A stretch of 64,000 nt of DNA, taken from the NCBI GenBank assembly GCA_947488655.1, contig CANKZZ010000002.1, forward strand, positions 620,001 to 684,000. Direction: 5' to 3'. The position numbers and the translations under genes were made by a program. This DNA comes from an uncultured Psychroserpens sp. GTDB lineage: Bacteria; Bacteroidota; Bacteroidia; Flavobacteriales; Flavobacteriaceae. Below, piece by piece: positions 1 through 8,257 of the stretch. The notes under the pieces are model-generated. The model was not told the DNA's origin, made no database searches, and saw only the letters and a program-made list of their open reading frames with translations. Position 1 is the first letter of the stretch. The number at the start of each line of letters is the position of its first letter.

Positions 1-53
1 ATTTTAAATACCCTTCAGATCATTTTCCTGTTTATGTAGAATTAGAATTTTAA
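1..53 (+). CDS. C-terminal end of an endonuclease/exonuclease/phosphatase (EEP) family protein, partial
   Basis: Only the last 16 codons lie in the window, ending in TAA at 51-53. They read F-K-Y-P-S-D-H-F-P-V-Y-V-E-L-E-F. The S-D-H-x-P-V motif near the C-terminus is the hallmark end of the EEP superfamily, where the Asp and His are part of the metal-dependent phosphodiesterase active site. The next gene starts 10 bases later, so the two are probably co-transcribed. Everything upstream is outside the window, so the substrate cannot be guessed. Confidence 0.6.
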   Translation, partial: FKYPSDHFPVYVELEF

Positions 54-62
54 TACGTTTTT

Positions 63-2429
63 ATGAGATTATCACCATTATTTTTTTACAAGTTTGTTAT
101 TGGTTTTATTGTAGTTATTATTGTGTTTACAAGCTATACTAAACTTACTGCACAAGATAAATCTGGGCCTTCTCAAATTGTTTTAGATGCAAACAGGTCT
201 TCTAGTAATCACAAAAATAGCAGTATAGAGAATAAAGTAGATTCAGTATTATCACTAATGAAAATCAACGAAAAAGTTGGTCAACTCGTGCAGTATAGTG
301 GTAAATGGAATATGACAGGACCATCATCATCAAAAGGAGATCAGTATAAATTAGATAAACTTAAAAAAGGAGAAGTTGGGTCTATGCTCAACATAACATC
401 CGTAGCGTCAATTAGAGAAACACAACGTATTGTTATGGAAAATTCTAGGCTAAAAATACCTTTAATTTTTGCCTATGATGTTATTCATGGTTATAAAACC
501 ATATTTCCAATCCCATTAGGAGAAAGTGCAAGTTGGGATTTAGATATTATACAACAATCTGCAGCTGTGGCTGCCAAAGAATCTGCAGCGTCTGGACTAA
601 ACTGGACTTTTGCGCCAATGATAGACGTCTCAAGAGATGCACGTTGGGGACGTTCTATGGAAGGAGCAGGAGAAGATCCATATTTAACTACGGAAATTGG
701 AGTTGCAAGAATAAATGGCTTTCAAGGTAAAGATTTGGCAAACAAATATACTATTGCAGCTTGTGCTAAGCATTTTGCTGGCTATGGTTTTGGAGAGGCA
801 GGACGTGATTATAATACAGTAAATATTGGTGAGTTCGAATTGCATAATACAATTTTACCTCCATTTAAAGCTGCAGCAAAAGCTAATGTAGCCACCTTTA
901 TGAATGCTTTTAATGAAATTGATGGGATTCCTGCTACAGGTCACAGTGTATTACAAAGAGACTTATTAAAAGGAGAATGGAATTGGAATGGTTTCATGGT
1001 GTCAGATTGGGGAAGTATTGGAGAAATGGTTGCTCATGGTTATGCCAAAGATAAAAACCATGCAGCACAAATAGCATTAAATGCAGGTAGTGATATGGAT
1101 ATGGAGTCTTATGCTTATGAGGCAGCCTTAGAGACATTGCTGGAAGAAAATAAAATAAGCATAACGCATATAGACGACGCAGTTAGACGTGTATTACGAA
1201 TAAAATTTGAATTAGGATTATTTGATGACCCTTACAAATATTGTAATGAAGAGCGAGAGCAAACTCAAGTTTATTCTGAAGAAAATATAGCTATTGCTCG
1301 TGATGTAGCTAAAAAATCAATTGTACTTCTAAAAAATGAAAATAATATTCTTCCGCTATCAAAAAACATTGGTAGTATAGCAGTAATTGGTCCGTTGGCA
1401 GATGATAAAGATTCGCCTTTAGGTAATTGGAGAGCTAAGGCAGAGTATAATTCTGCTATTTCATTATTAGAAGGCGTAAAAGCTTCCGTAGAAAAAAACA
1501 CAACTGTTTATTTTGAAAAAGGAATTGATTTAACAATTCCTAATATAAAACCAGGAGATAACCAGTTTTTACATCCTTTAAATTTTAATACTACCAATCG
1601 GTCGGGCATTGAGAAAGCAGTGCAGATTGCAAAAAAAGCAGATGTAGTATTATTGGCAATTGGCGAAGATGCTTACCAAACTGGAGAGGGAAGAAGTCAA
1701 GCAGATATTGGCTTTAAAGGGTTGCAGTTAGAGTTGTTAGATGCTGTAAGAGCTGTAAATTCTAATATTGTGGTGGTTTTAATGAATGGTAGGCCAATGG
1801 ATTTAAGTTATCCAGCTAAAACAGTACCTTCTATTTTAGAATGTTGGCATTTAGGTTCTCAATCTGGTCATGCTATTGCAGATGTACTTTTTGGAGATTA
1901 TAATCCGTCAGGTAAATTACCTGTTTCATTTCCGCACAATGTTGGTCAAGAGCCTTTATATTATAATCAAAAAAATACAGGAAGACCGTATAATAATAAG
2001 CATGTAACTTTCTCAGGATACAGAGATGCTCCAAAAACCGCCTTATATCCATTTGGTTTTGGGTTAAGCTATACCACTTTTAAATATGGTGGATTAACAA
2101 GTGATAAATCTATTATTAAATCTAATGAATCTCTAACCGTTACAGTAGATGTAACAAATACGGGAAAGGTTGCGGGAGAAGAAGTTGTGCAACTTTATAT
2201 TAGAGATTTAATTGGTAGTCTCACTAGGCCAATTAAAGAATTAAAGGGATTTCAAAAAATTATGTTACAGCCCGGAGAAACTAAAACTTTATCCTTTGTT
2301 ATAGACGCTCAAAAACTTGAGTTCTATACTGTAAATCGTAAATGGGAAGTTGAACCAGGCGACTTTGATGTTTGGGTTGGTGGTAGCTCACAGGCTGAGC
2401 AAAAAATAAGTTTTACAGTAACTGAGTAA
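63..2429 (+). CDS. bglX: Glycoside hydrolase family 3 beta-glucosidase (BglX-like)
   Basis: Full-length periplasmic GH3 enzyme (788 aa) that hydrolyses terminal beta-glucosides from oligosaccharides. An N-terminal hydrophobic segment (about residues 10-30) ending in T-A-Q looks like a signal peptide. The (beta/alpha)8 domain carries the K-H-F-A-G motif (236-240) and the nucleophile motif V-S-D-W with Asp315. A second alpha/beta domain with G-E-D-A-Y-Q-T-G-E-G (about 540) supplies the acid/base Glu, and a fibronectin-III-like domain (about 690-788) ends the protein. The start is 10 bases after an EEP gene, and a sugar symporter follows 43 bases downstream. I infer it belongs to a neighbouring beta-glucan (laminarin-type) locus rather than to the alginate PUL. 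Confidence 0.93.
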   Translation: MRLSPLFFYKFVIGFIVVIIVFTSYTKLTAQDKSGPSQIVLDANRSSSNHKNSSIENKVDSVLSLMKINEKVGQLVQYSGKWNMTGPSSSKGDQYKLDKLKKGEVGSMLNITSVASIRETQRIVMENSRLKIPLIFAYDVIHGYKTIFPIPLGESASWDLDIIQQSAAVAAKESAASGLNWTFAPMIDVSRDARWGRSMEGAGEDPYLTTEIGVARINGFQGKDLANKYTIAACAKHFAGYGFGEAGRDYNTVNIGEFELHNTILPPFKAAAKANVATFMNAFNEIDGIPATGHSVLQRDLLKGEWNWNGFMVSDWGSIGEMVAHGYAKDKNHAAQIALNAGSDMDMESYAYEAALETLLEENKISITHIDDAVRRVLRIKFELGLFDDPYKYCNEEREQTQVYSEENIAIARDVAKKSIVLLKNENNILPLSKNIGSIAVIGPLADDKDSPLGNWRAKAEYNSAISLLEGVKASVEKNTTVYFEKGIDLTIPNIKPGDNQFLHPLNFNTTNRSGIEKAVQIAKKADVVLLAIGEDAYQTGEGRSQADIGFKGLQLELLDAVRAVNSNIVVVLMNGRPMDLSYPAKTVPSILECWHLGSQSGHAIADVLFGDYNPSGKLPVSFPHNVGQEPLYYNQKNTGRPYNNKHVTFSGYRDAPKTALYPFGFGLSYTTFKYGGLTSDKSIIKSNESLTVTVDVTNTGKVAGEEVVQLYIRDLIGSLTRPIKELKGFQKIMLQPGETKTLSFVIDAQKLEFYTVNRKWEVEPGDFDVWVGGSSQAEQKISFTVTE

Positions 2430-2472
2430 GTCAATAACTTAAAATTCTAAGGCTTATATATCTTATAGAAAC

Positions 2473-3852
2473 ATGAAAAAAAGAAGGTTTTTATTATTAA
2501 TTACAGCAATTTCAGCTTTAGGAGGCTTATTATTTGGTTACGACACAGGTGTTATTAACGGAGCGCAATTTTATTTAAGTAAGTATTTTGAATTAAGCGA
2601 CGCTTTAAAAGGTTGGGTGGTTAGTAGTGCATTATTGGGTTGTTTTATAGGTGCGATTGTGTCAGGCAAATTAAGCATACAAGTTGGTAGAAAGAATTCT
2701 CTAATTATATCTGCAATACTTTTTGCTATTTCTGCATTTGGCTCTGGTTTACCTAGTATATTCCCAGAGACGGTTTCGGTACTTGTAACTTTTAGAATAA
2801 TTGGAGGTCTAGGTATTGGTATTGCTTCTATGAACGCACCAATGTATATTGCCGAAATTGCTCCTAGCTCGATAAGAGGGAAGATGGTTACCTATTATCA
2901 ATTAGCAATTGTTTTAGGCTTTTTTAGTGTTTTTTTAGTAACCTATTTTATTGGTGACACCTTATCTCAGGAAGAGAATGTGCAGTTTGGCTGGCGACGT
3001 ATGTTTTGGTCTGAAATGATACCAAGCTTATTGTTTTTAGTTTGCTTATTTTTTGTACCTAAAAGTCCAAGATGGTTTGTTTTAAAAGGTAGAAATGATG
3101 AAGCGCTGAAAGTATTAAAAATGGTTCAGGATGACATTAATGCTCAAAACGATTTTATTGAAATTCAGAACTCTATTAATGAGGAAACTGTATCTAAAAC
3201 TAAAGTCAATTATCTTTCAAAAGTAATTTTAACAATAATTATTATTGGGACAACGCTTTCGGTTTTACAACAGTTTACAGGAATTAATGCAGTCTTATAT
3301 TATGGAGCAGATATTTTTGAAAAAGCTTTAGGCTTTGGTCAAGAAGATGTTTTAAAACAACAAATATTATTAGCCTTTATCAATGTCATATTTACATTTG
3401 TAGCTATGTTTACAGTAGATAAGTTTGGTAGAAAGCCCTTAATTTATATTGGCTGTCTTGGTATGATCTTAGGGTTTTTATTGCTAGGTGTTAGTTTACA
3501 GCAGGAAAGTGTTGGTATCATATCATTAATTGGTATTTTGGTCTTTATTGCTTCATTTTCGTTGTCTATGGGACCAGTTGTTTGGGTGCTTTTATCTGAG
3601 ATGTTCCCTAATAACATTAGAAGCGTTGCAATGTCTATAGCAGTGTCTGCGCAATGGGCAGCAAATTTTGCAGTATCCCAATCTTTTCCAGTTATTGTTG
3701 GGAGCGACACAAATAATAATTCTTTCTGGAATGGGTCATTGCCTTATTTTATCTTCATTTTCTTTATTATATTAATAATAGTTATAACCTATAAATTTGT
3801 GCCAGAAACTAAGGGTAAAAGTTTAGAGGAGGTTGAAGCTGTTTGGAAATAA
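2473..3852 (+). CDS. MFS sugar:proton symporter (sugar porter family, XylE/GLUT type)
   Basis: A 459-aa inner-membrane carrier with 12 predicted transmembrane segments. Sugar porter signatures are all present: G-Y-D-T-G-V-I-N-G-A in TM1, G-R-K between TM2 and TM3, a P-K-S-P-R-W variant of P-E-S-P-R-W after TM6, Q-Q-F-T-G-I-N in TM7, a second D-K-F-G-R-K, and P-E-T-K-G at the C-terminus. The family imports hexoses or pentoses with H+. It sits 43 bases after the GH3 gene and probably takes up the glucose released by it. A 9-bp hairpin (3859-3882) lies just after the stop but has no T-tract. Confidence 0.9.
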   Translation: MKKRRFLLLITAISALGGLLFGYDTGVINGAQFYLSKYFELSDALKGWVVSSALLGCFIGAIVSGKLSIQVGRKNSLIISAILFAISAFGSGLPSIFPETVSVLVTFRIIGGLGIGIASMNAPMYIAEIAPSSIRGKMVTYYQLAIVLGFFSVFLVTYFIGDTLSQEENVQFGWRRMFWSEMIPSLLFLVCLFFVPKSPRWFVLKGRNDEALKVLKMVQDDINAQNDFIEIQNSINEETVSKTKVNYLSKVILTIIIIGTTLSVLQQFTGINAVLYYGADIFEKALGFGQEDVLKQQILLAFINVIFTFVAMFTVDKFGRKPLIYIGCLGMILGFLLLGVSLQQESVGIISLIGILVFIASFSLSMGPVVWVLLSEMFPNNIRSVAMSIAVSAQWAANFAVSQSFPVIVGSDTNNNSFWNGSLPYFIFIFFIILIIVITYKFVPETKGKSLEEVEAVWK

Positions 3853-4151
3853 TTGCAATACGGTAACGAACTTGTTATCGTAATAGATAGGATGATAATT
3901 TAATAGTAAAAATGTGCTATCAATTCAATAAATTACAGTCTATCTGTTATTAAGCAAAATGAATTTCAAATATTATTTTATAAAGAAATTTAATTGGTAA
4001 TAAGTCTTTCGCCAACCGTTAATTTTATGCTTTGGTAGCAAGCGGTTTAATTGATATTAAGCTAAATTTTATCACATTCTTAATTTTACTGTTATTAAAA
4101 GAGCTTTTTGTTAATCATTTAAGTAAAGTTTGCATAATTCATAATTTTGTC

Positions 4152-4180
4152 TATATTTGGTAAACCAATCTGGTAAACCA
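4152..4180 (+). promoter_or_regulatory. Probable GntR operator: two tandem TGGTAAACCA palindromes
   Basis: Two copies of TGGTAAACCA (4158-4167 and 4171-4180), start to start 13 bp, each with TGGT/ACCA arms. The whole 29 bases recur without a mismatch at 15739-15767 before susC. The motif resembles the TTGGTATACCAA sites of E. coli UxuR/ExuR, FadR-type GntR regulators of uronate genes, and a FadR-type GntR gene lies at 23694. A TTTG at 4156-4159 overlaps the first palindrome and could be the -33 element, which would fit repression by occlusion. Binding itself is inference. Confidence 0.8.
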
Positions 4181-4294
4181 GTTTGAGTTTTGAAAAAATT
4201 AGTGTTTGAATTAGTGAGTTAGCATTACTAAATCAGTACAAATAGAAATACTAAAACACAATAATTATTGAGTAGTCTAAATTTAGTTTTTCTT

Positions 4295-4326
4295 AAAAAG
4301 CCTTTTAACATTAAAAAGGCTTTTTT
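4295..4326 (+). terminator. Intrinsic terminator inside the PL6 leader
   Basis: A perfect 12-bp stem (4295-4306 with 4314-4325, GC core GCC/GGC), a 7-base loop and a run of six T (4321-4326). It lies 115 bases after the operator and 48 bases before the PL6 start, so it would end transcripts started at the operator before they reach the gene. Confidence 0.8.
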
Positions 4327-4374
4327 GTATTTTCAAGAACTAAGATAATTAATTGTAATACTAAAAATCTTTCT

Positions 4375-6681
4375 ATGAAAAAGAGTCTGTTTTTTCTTGG
4401 CATAATTCTGTTTTACTTATCGTGTAATGATGTGACTACAGGTAATGTTATAACAGTATCAAACATTAACGAGTTAAATACTGCCATTAAAGAAGCTAAA
4501 CCTGGTGCTAACATTGTATTAGCAAACGGAACGTATAAAGATGTAGAGTTAAAGTTTGTTGGAGAAGGAACAGAAAATAATCCTATAACTTTAAAGGCGG
4601 AAACTGCAGGAAAAGTATTTATAGAAGGAGAATCTAGCCTAGAAATTAGCGGAAATTACTTAGAGGTTAGTGGTCTCTTTTTTAGAAATGGACATTCGCC
4701 AAAAGATAATGTCATTGCATTTAGAACCAGTGAAAAGGACGTTGCAAACCATAGTAAAGTCACAAATTGTGTGATTTTAGATTTTAACAATTTAGAACGC
4801 GACCAAGATAATCTTTGGGTACAGTTGTATGGTAAACATAATGAGTTAAGCAACTGTTATATTGCTGGAAAAACTAATGGTGGACCAACAGTTAGAGTAG
4901 ATTTAAAAGGTAACCAGAGTATAAGAAATTATCATAAAATTATAAATAACCACTTTGGACCAAGACCTCGTAAAGGTGGAGCTAGAGGAGAAACTATTCA
5001 ATTAGGAAGTAGTTTTACATCCATGAGTCCTAGTAATACATTAATTGCAAATAATTTATTTGAAGAGTGTAATGGTGAGGTTGAAATTATCTCGAGTAAA
5101 ACCAATTTCAATAGTATTAAAAACAACGTGTTTTATAAGAGTGAAGGTTCTGTTGTAACGCGTCATGGTAATTACGTGACTATAGATGGTAATTATTTTA
5201 TTGGAGATGGTGTAAACGACCAATATGGTGGTATTAGAATTATAAACACAGGACATTGGGTTATAAATAATCTGTTTTACAAAATAAAGGGGAAGAATTT
5301 TAGAAGCCCAATTGCGATTATGAACGGAATTCCAAAATCGCCTCTTAACAGATACAATCAAGTTACCGATGTTGTTGTCGCTTACAATACGTTTGTAGAT
5401 TCAGATTCGCCATGGCAATTTGGTGTAGGTACAAATATTTCGCAAGCAGATGTATTACCAAAGTCGGAAATTCGCTCTGCAAGACCATTAAGAACCGAGG
5501 TTGTAAATAACGTTATTTATAATTCCGTTGGTGATGCAAACCCAATTATCGAGCATGATAAGGCAGATGGTGTAACTTTTGCAAATAATATTATTGATAA
5601 CAATGGCGTAGAAATTAAAAATAGTCATGGTTTAATTTCTAAAGATTTAACGTTAACAGATGTTGGCACAAATCTATCGATCCCAACCACTGGTTTTGAT
5701 GATGTTGAAGTGTATAATGGTTTCGATTTTGAAATTATAAAAGAAGATTTACTAGGAAACTCAAGAAGCAAATCCAATCAAATTGGAGCAATAGTAAATT
5801 CAGGAAACATTAATTTAGACCTTTTAGATAAATCAAAATATGGTGCAGATTGGTTTTCAAATGAAGCTGAAGCAAAAGATCCAACAACACATACTGTGGC
5901 GAATGCTTCAGAACTTGTTGTTAAGCTTCAGGAAGCCGAAAGTGGAGATATTATCGCTTTAAATGATGGTGTTTTTAATTTTTCAGAATCTTTAATAATC
6001 AACAAAACAATTACTATTCAATCTAAAGGAAATTCAGAAATTATATTTGAAGGTGCTTCAAACACACCAGCTTTTTCATTAAATCCTTACGGTAAATTAA
6101 CAGTTAAAAACATTAAATTAAAAGGTAATGGATCTAATTATGCGTTTGCTAGTTTAAAAGAAAACATGTCTAACCATTTTGGTTTAGAGGTTATTGATTC
6201 TCAAATCAGCAATTTTAATTATGCGCTAAGGGTTTACAAACAAGCGTTTTCCGAAGAAATACTATTTAAAAATACGTCTATTGCAGACTGCGAAAATGGT
6301 ATCGAATTATCTGAAGAAACAAATGACAGAGGAGATTATAATACAGAATATCTAACTATTGATAATTGTAATTTTACTAACGTCCAACAAAATGTTGTCG
6401 ATTATTACAGAGGTGGTTATGACGAGTCTACTATTGGAGGAAACCTTTTAATCACGAACAGCACGTTTATAAATTGTGGTGCTAAGGAGAAAAACAAGAG
6501 ACTACTTAATCATAACGGAATTGTAAATGTGAACATCAATAACAACACATTTAAAAACAATAATGTAAAATTTGTTTCTATTCTTTGGGGAGCAAAAAAT
6601 AATGTGGAATCTAATAATACTGTCATTAACTCAGGACAAATTAAGACGGAAGAAAATCTAGTTATGACACTCATGTATTAA
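4375..6681 (+). CDS. PL6 family alginate lyase, two-domain lipoprotein
   Basis: A 768-aa parallel beta-helix lyase of the chondroitinase-B/PL6 fold that cleaves alginate by beta-elimination. The signal peptide ends in a lipobox with Cys17, so it is probably anchored to the outer membrane. Lys242 (in I-I-S-S-K-T-N) and Arg263 (in V-T-R-H-G-N-Y) are spaced 21 residues apart, as are the catalytic Lys and Arg of the two-domain enzyme AlyGC. Glu235 and Glu237 match its calcium-binding pair. A second, shorter beta-helix region occupies about residues 490-768. It is the first gene of the lyase operon; PL7 follows 57 bases later. Family call is firm; whether it acts on G-blocks or mixed blocks is not visible. 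Confidence 0.93.
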   Translation: MKKSLFFLGIILFYLSCNDVTTGNVITVSNINELNTAIKEAKPGANIVLANGTYKDVELKFVGEGTENNPITLKAETAGKVFIEGESSLEISGNYLEVSGLFFRNGHSPKDNVIAFRTSEKDVANHSKVTNCVILDFNNLERDQDNLWVQLYGKHNELSNCYIAGKTNGGPTVRVDLKGNQSIRNYHKIINNHFGPRPRKGGARGETIQLGSSFTSMSPSNTLIANNLFEECNGEVEIISSKTNFNSIKNNVFYKSEGSVVTRHGNYVTIDGNYFIGDGVNDQYGGIRIINTGHWVINNLFYKIKGKNFRSPIAIMNGIPKSPLNRYNQVTDVVVAYNTFVDSDSPWQFGVGTNISQADVLPKSEIRSARPLRTEVVNNVIYNSVGDANPIIEHDKADGVTFANNIIDNNGVEIKNSHGLISKDLTLTDVGTNLSIPTTGFDDVEVYNGFDFEIIKEDLLGNSRSKSNQIGAIVNSGNINLDLLDKSKYGADWFSNEAEAKDPTTHTVANASELVVKLQEAESGDIIALNDGVFNFSESLIINKTITIQSKGNSEIIFEGASNTPAFSLNPYGKLTVKNIKLKGNGSNYAFASLKENMSNHFGLEVIDSQISNFNYALRVYKQAFSEEILFKNTSIADCENGIELSEETNDRGDYNTEYLTIDNCNFTNVQQNVVDYYRGGYDESTIGGNLLITNSTFINCGAKEKNKRLLNHNGIVNVNINNNTFKNNNVKFVSILWGAKNNVESNNTVINSGQIKTEENLVMTLMY

Positions 6682-6738
6682 CATATTCTTGCAAACGCAG
6701 GAACCTCATAAATTGTACTGAAATTTAAAATTAATTAA

Positions 6739-7767
6739 ATGAAAAAAGTAGCCCTCACATTAAGTATTCTTATAACCATTTTTGCCTGTAAGAATGACGC
6801 TAAAACTGTGGCAGATTCAACTACAACTTCAGATCCAATTTCAACAGTAAAATATCCTAGTGACGTTATTCCGTTTATGGATAAATGGAAAATTCTTTTA
6901 GGTGATGGGACCTACGAAGACAACTTAGTAAACTTTCAAAAAGACGATTTTTTTTATGTTGAAAACGATGGTAATACAGATTGGGTGGTTTATAAAACAC
7001 CAAATTCAGGCATTACATCAAGAACATCTAGTAACACAAGAACAGAGTTAGGTGAAAAAAAACATTGGATTCCAGAAACTGGAGGAAAACTTACAGGAAC
7101 ATTAAAAGTACAACATGTGTCAACAACTGGTGACGCTACTAAGGCCTCTTCTTACTCAGTGGTTATAGGGCAAATTCATAGTGATGAAGGTCATGAAAAC
7201 GAGCCATTAAAAATCTACTATAAAAAATTCCCAGGTCATACAAAAGGTTCTGTGTTTTGGAATTATGAAATAAACACAAAAGGAGATAATTCTGGACGGT
7301 TTGATTTCTCAACTGCAGTTTGGGGACATGATTTTTCGGTTACTGGTACAAGTCCAAACGCGTATCCCGAAGAACCAAAAAATGGCATTGCTTTAGGCGA
7401 AGAATTTAGCTATGAAGTAAATGTTTATAAAGGCATTATGTATCTCACATTTACAAGTGAAGGTCATGAAACGATAAAATTTACAAAGAGTTTGATAAAA
7501 TCTGAGTTTGCTACGAGAGCAGATATTCCTGAACAAGTTTTAAGAGTGTATGCAAATAGGGATAAGGGTGACGGAGTTGAACGCGAAATTGCTTATGCTG
7601 GCGAAATCAATTATTTCAAACAAGGAGCGTATAATCAGGCTAACGGTAAATCTACGAAATCGGAAACGTATGATGGAGATATTGTAAAGCAATACGAAAA
7701 TGGAAGTTATGCTGAGGTTTGGTTTAAAGAAGCCACTGTAGGAGAGTCAACAGCACCAAAACAATAA
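6739..7767 (+). CDS. PL7 alginate lyase, lipoprotein (copy a)
   Basis: A 342-aa beta-jelly-roll alginate lyase with lipobox Cys17 (I-F-A-C). The PL7 active site is complete: Arg101 in R-T-E-L, Gln145 and His147 in Q-I-H, and Tyr298 in Y-F-K-Q-G-A-Y-N-Q. Q-I-H rather than Q-V-H is generally associated with activity on guluronate-containing blocks. It is a close paralogue of the PL7 at 10976; both share long runs around G-H-T-K-G-S-V-F-W and Y-P-E-E-P-K. Gluconokinase begins four bases after its stop. It probably acts at the cell surface or on imported oligomers. Confidence 0.93.
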   Translation: MKKVALTLSILITIFACKNDAKTVADSTTTSDPISTVKYPSDVIPFMDKWKILLGDGTYEDNLVNFQKDDFFYVENDGNTDWVVYKTPNSGITSRTSSNTRTELGEKKHWIPETGGKLTGTLKVQHVSTTGDATKASSYSVVIGQIHSDEGHENEPLKIYYKKFPGHTKGSVFWNYEINTKGDNSGRFDFSTAVWGHDFSVTGTSPNAYPEEPKNGIALGEEFSYEVNVYKGIMYLTFTSEGHETIKFTKSLIKSEFATRADIPEQVLRVYANRDKGDGVEREIAYAGEINYFKQGAYNQANGKSTKSETYDGDIVKQYENGSYAEVWFKEATVGESTAPKQ

Positions 7768-7771
7768 AACT

Positions 7772-8257
7772 TTGAAAAAAGTAATATTTATAATGGGAGT
7801 TTCGGGTTGTGGAAAAAGCACAATTGGAAGCCTATTGGCTCAAGAACTATATATTCCTTTTTTTGATGGTGACGATTTTCACTCAGAAGCTAATATTAAA
7901 AAAATGACAAGTGGTCAACCTTTAAATGATGATGATAGAAAAGGTTGGTTAGAGACTTTAAATGATTTAGCTAAAAAGCAACTGGCTATTAATGGTTGCG
8001 TGATTGTATGTTCTGCTTTAAAACAGAAATATCGAAATACGCTATGTCATGATATTGAAGCAGAAACAAAATGGGTGTATTTATCAGGTTCTTTTGATCA
8101 GGTTTTTGAAAGACTAAATAGCAGAGCAGGACATTTTATGCCATTAGAATTATTACAATCTCAGTTTGATACGTTGGAAGAACCAAGAGGTGCATTAAAA
8201 ATTGATATTAGCTTAACACCAGAAAAAATTATAAAAAAGATAAAAACAAATTTATGA
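7772..8257 (+). CDS. gntK: Gluconokinase (GntK type), TTG start
   Basis: A 161-aa P-loop kinase, normal for the GntK family, phosphorylating D-gluconate to 6-phosphogluconate with ATP. Walker A is G-V-S-G-C-G-K-S-T (9-17), followed by F-F-D-G-D-D-F-H-S and the G-Q-P-L-N-D-D-D-R segment typical of the family. The best start is TTG at 7772, four bases after the PL7 stop; the first in-frame ATG (7793) would remove the first beta-strand before the P-loop. Its stop overlaps the next start (ATGA at 8254). Location inside an alginate operon is unusual because alginate yields KDG, not gluconate. Confidence 0.92.
   Translation: MKKVIFIMGVSGCGKSTIGSLLAQELYIPFFDGDDFHSEANIKKMTSGQPLNDDDRKGWLETLNDLAKKQLAINGCVIVCSALKQKYRNTLCHDIEAETKWVYLSGSFDQVFERLNSRAGHFMPLELLQSQFDTLEEPRGALKIDISLTPEKIIKKIKTNL

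Larger units (their letters stand above)
3853..4374. other. 522-bp intergenic region carrying the PL6 promoter region
   Basis: No protein gene is visible. It holds, in order: an imperfect 9-bp hairpin (3859-3867 with 3874-3882) right after the symporter stop, about 270 bases of A/T-rich DNA with no recognisable signal, the tandem-palindrome operator (4152-4180), a weak stem-loop (about 4212-4233), an intrinsic terminator (4295-4326), and 48 bases of leader before the PL6 start. Confidence 0.7.

Noticed and set aside
63-3852. GH3 and the sugar symporter as part of the alginate PUL
   Set aside because: A beta-glucosidase and a neutral-sugar carrier do not act on alginate products, and a 522-bp gap with the GntR operator separates them from the lyases.
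3859-3882. Terminator after the sugar symporter
   Set aside because: The 9-bp stem has no following T-run, so it is recorded only as a hairpin.
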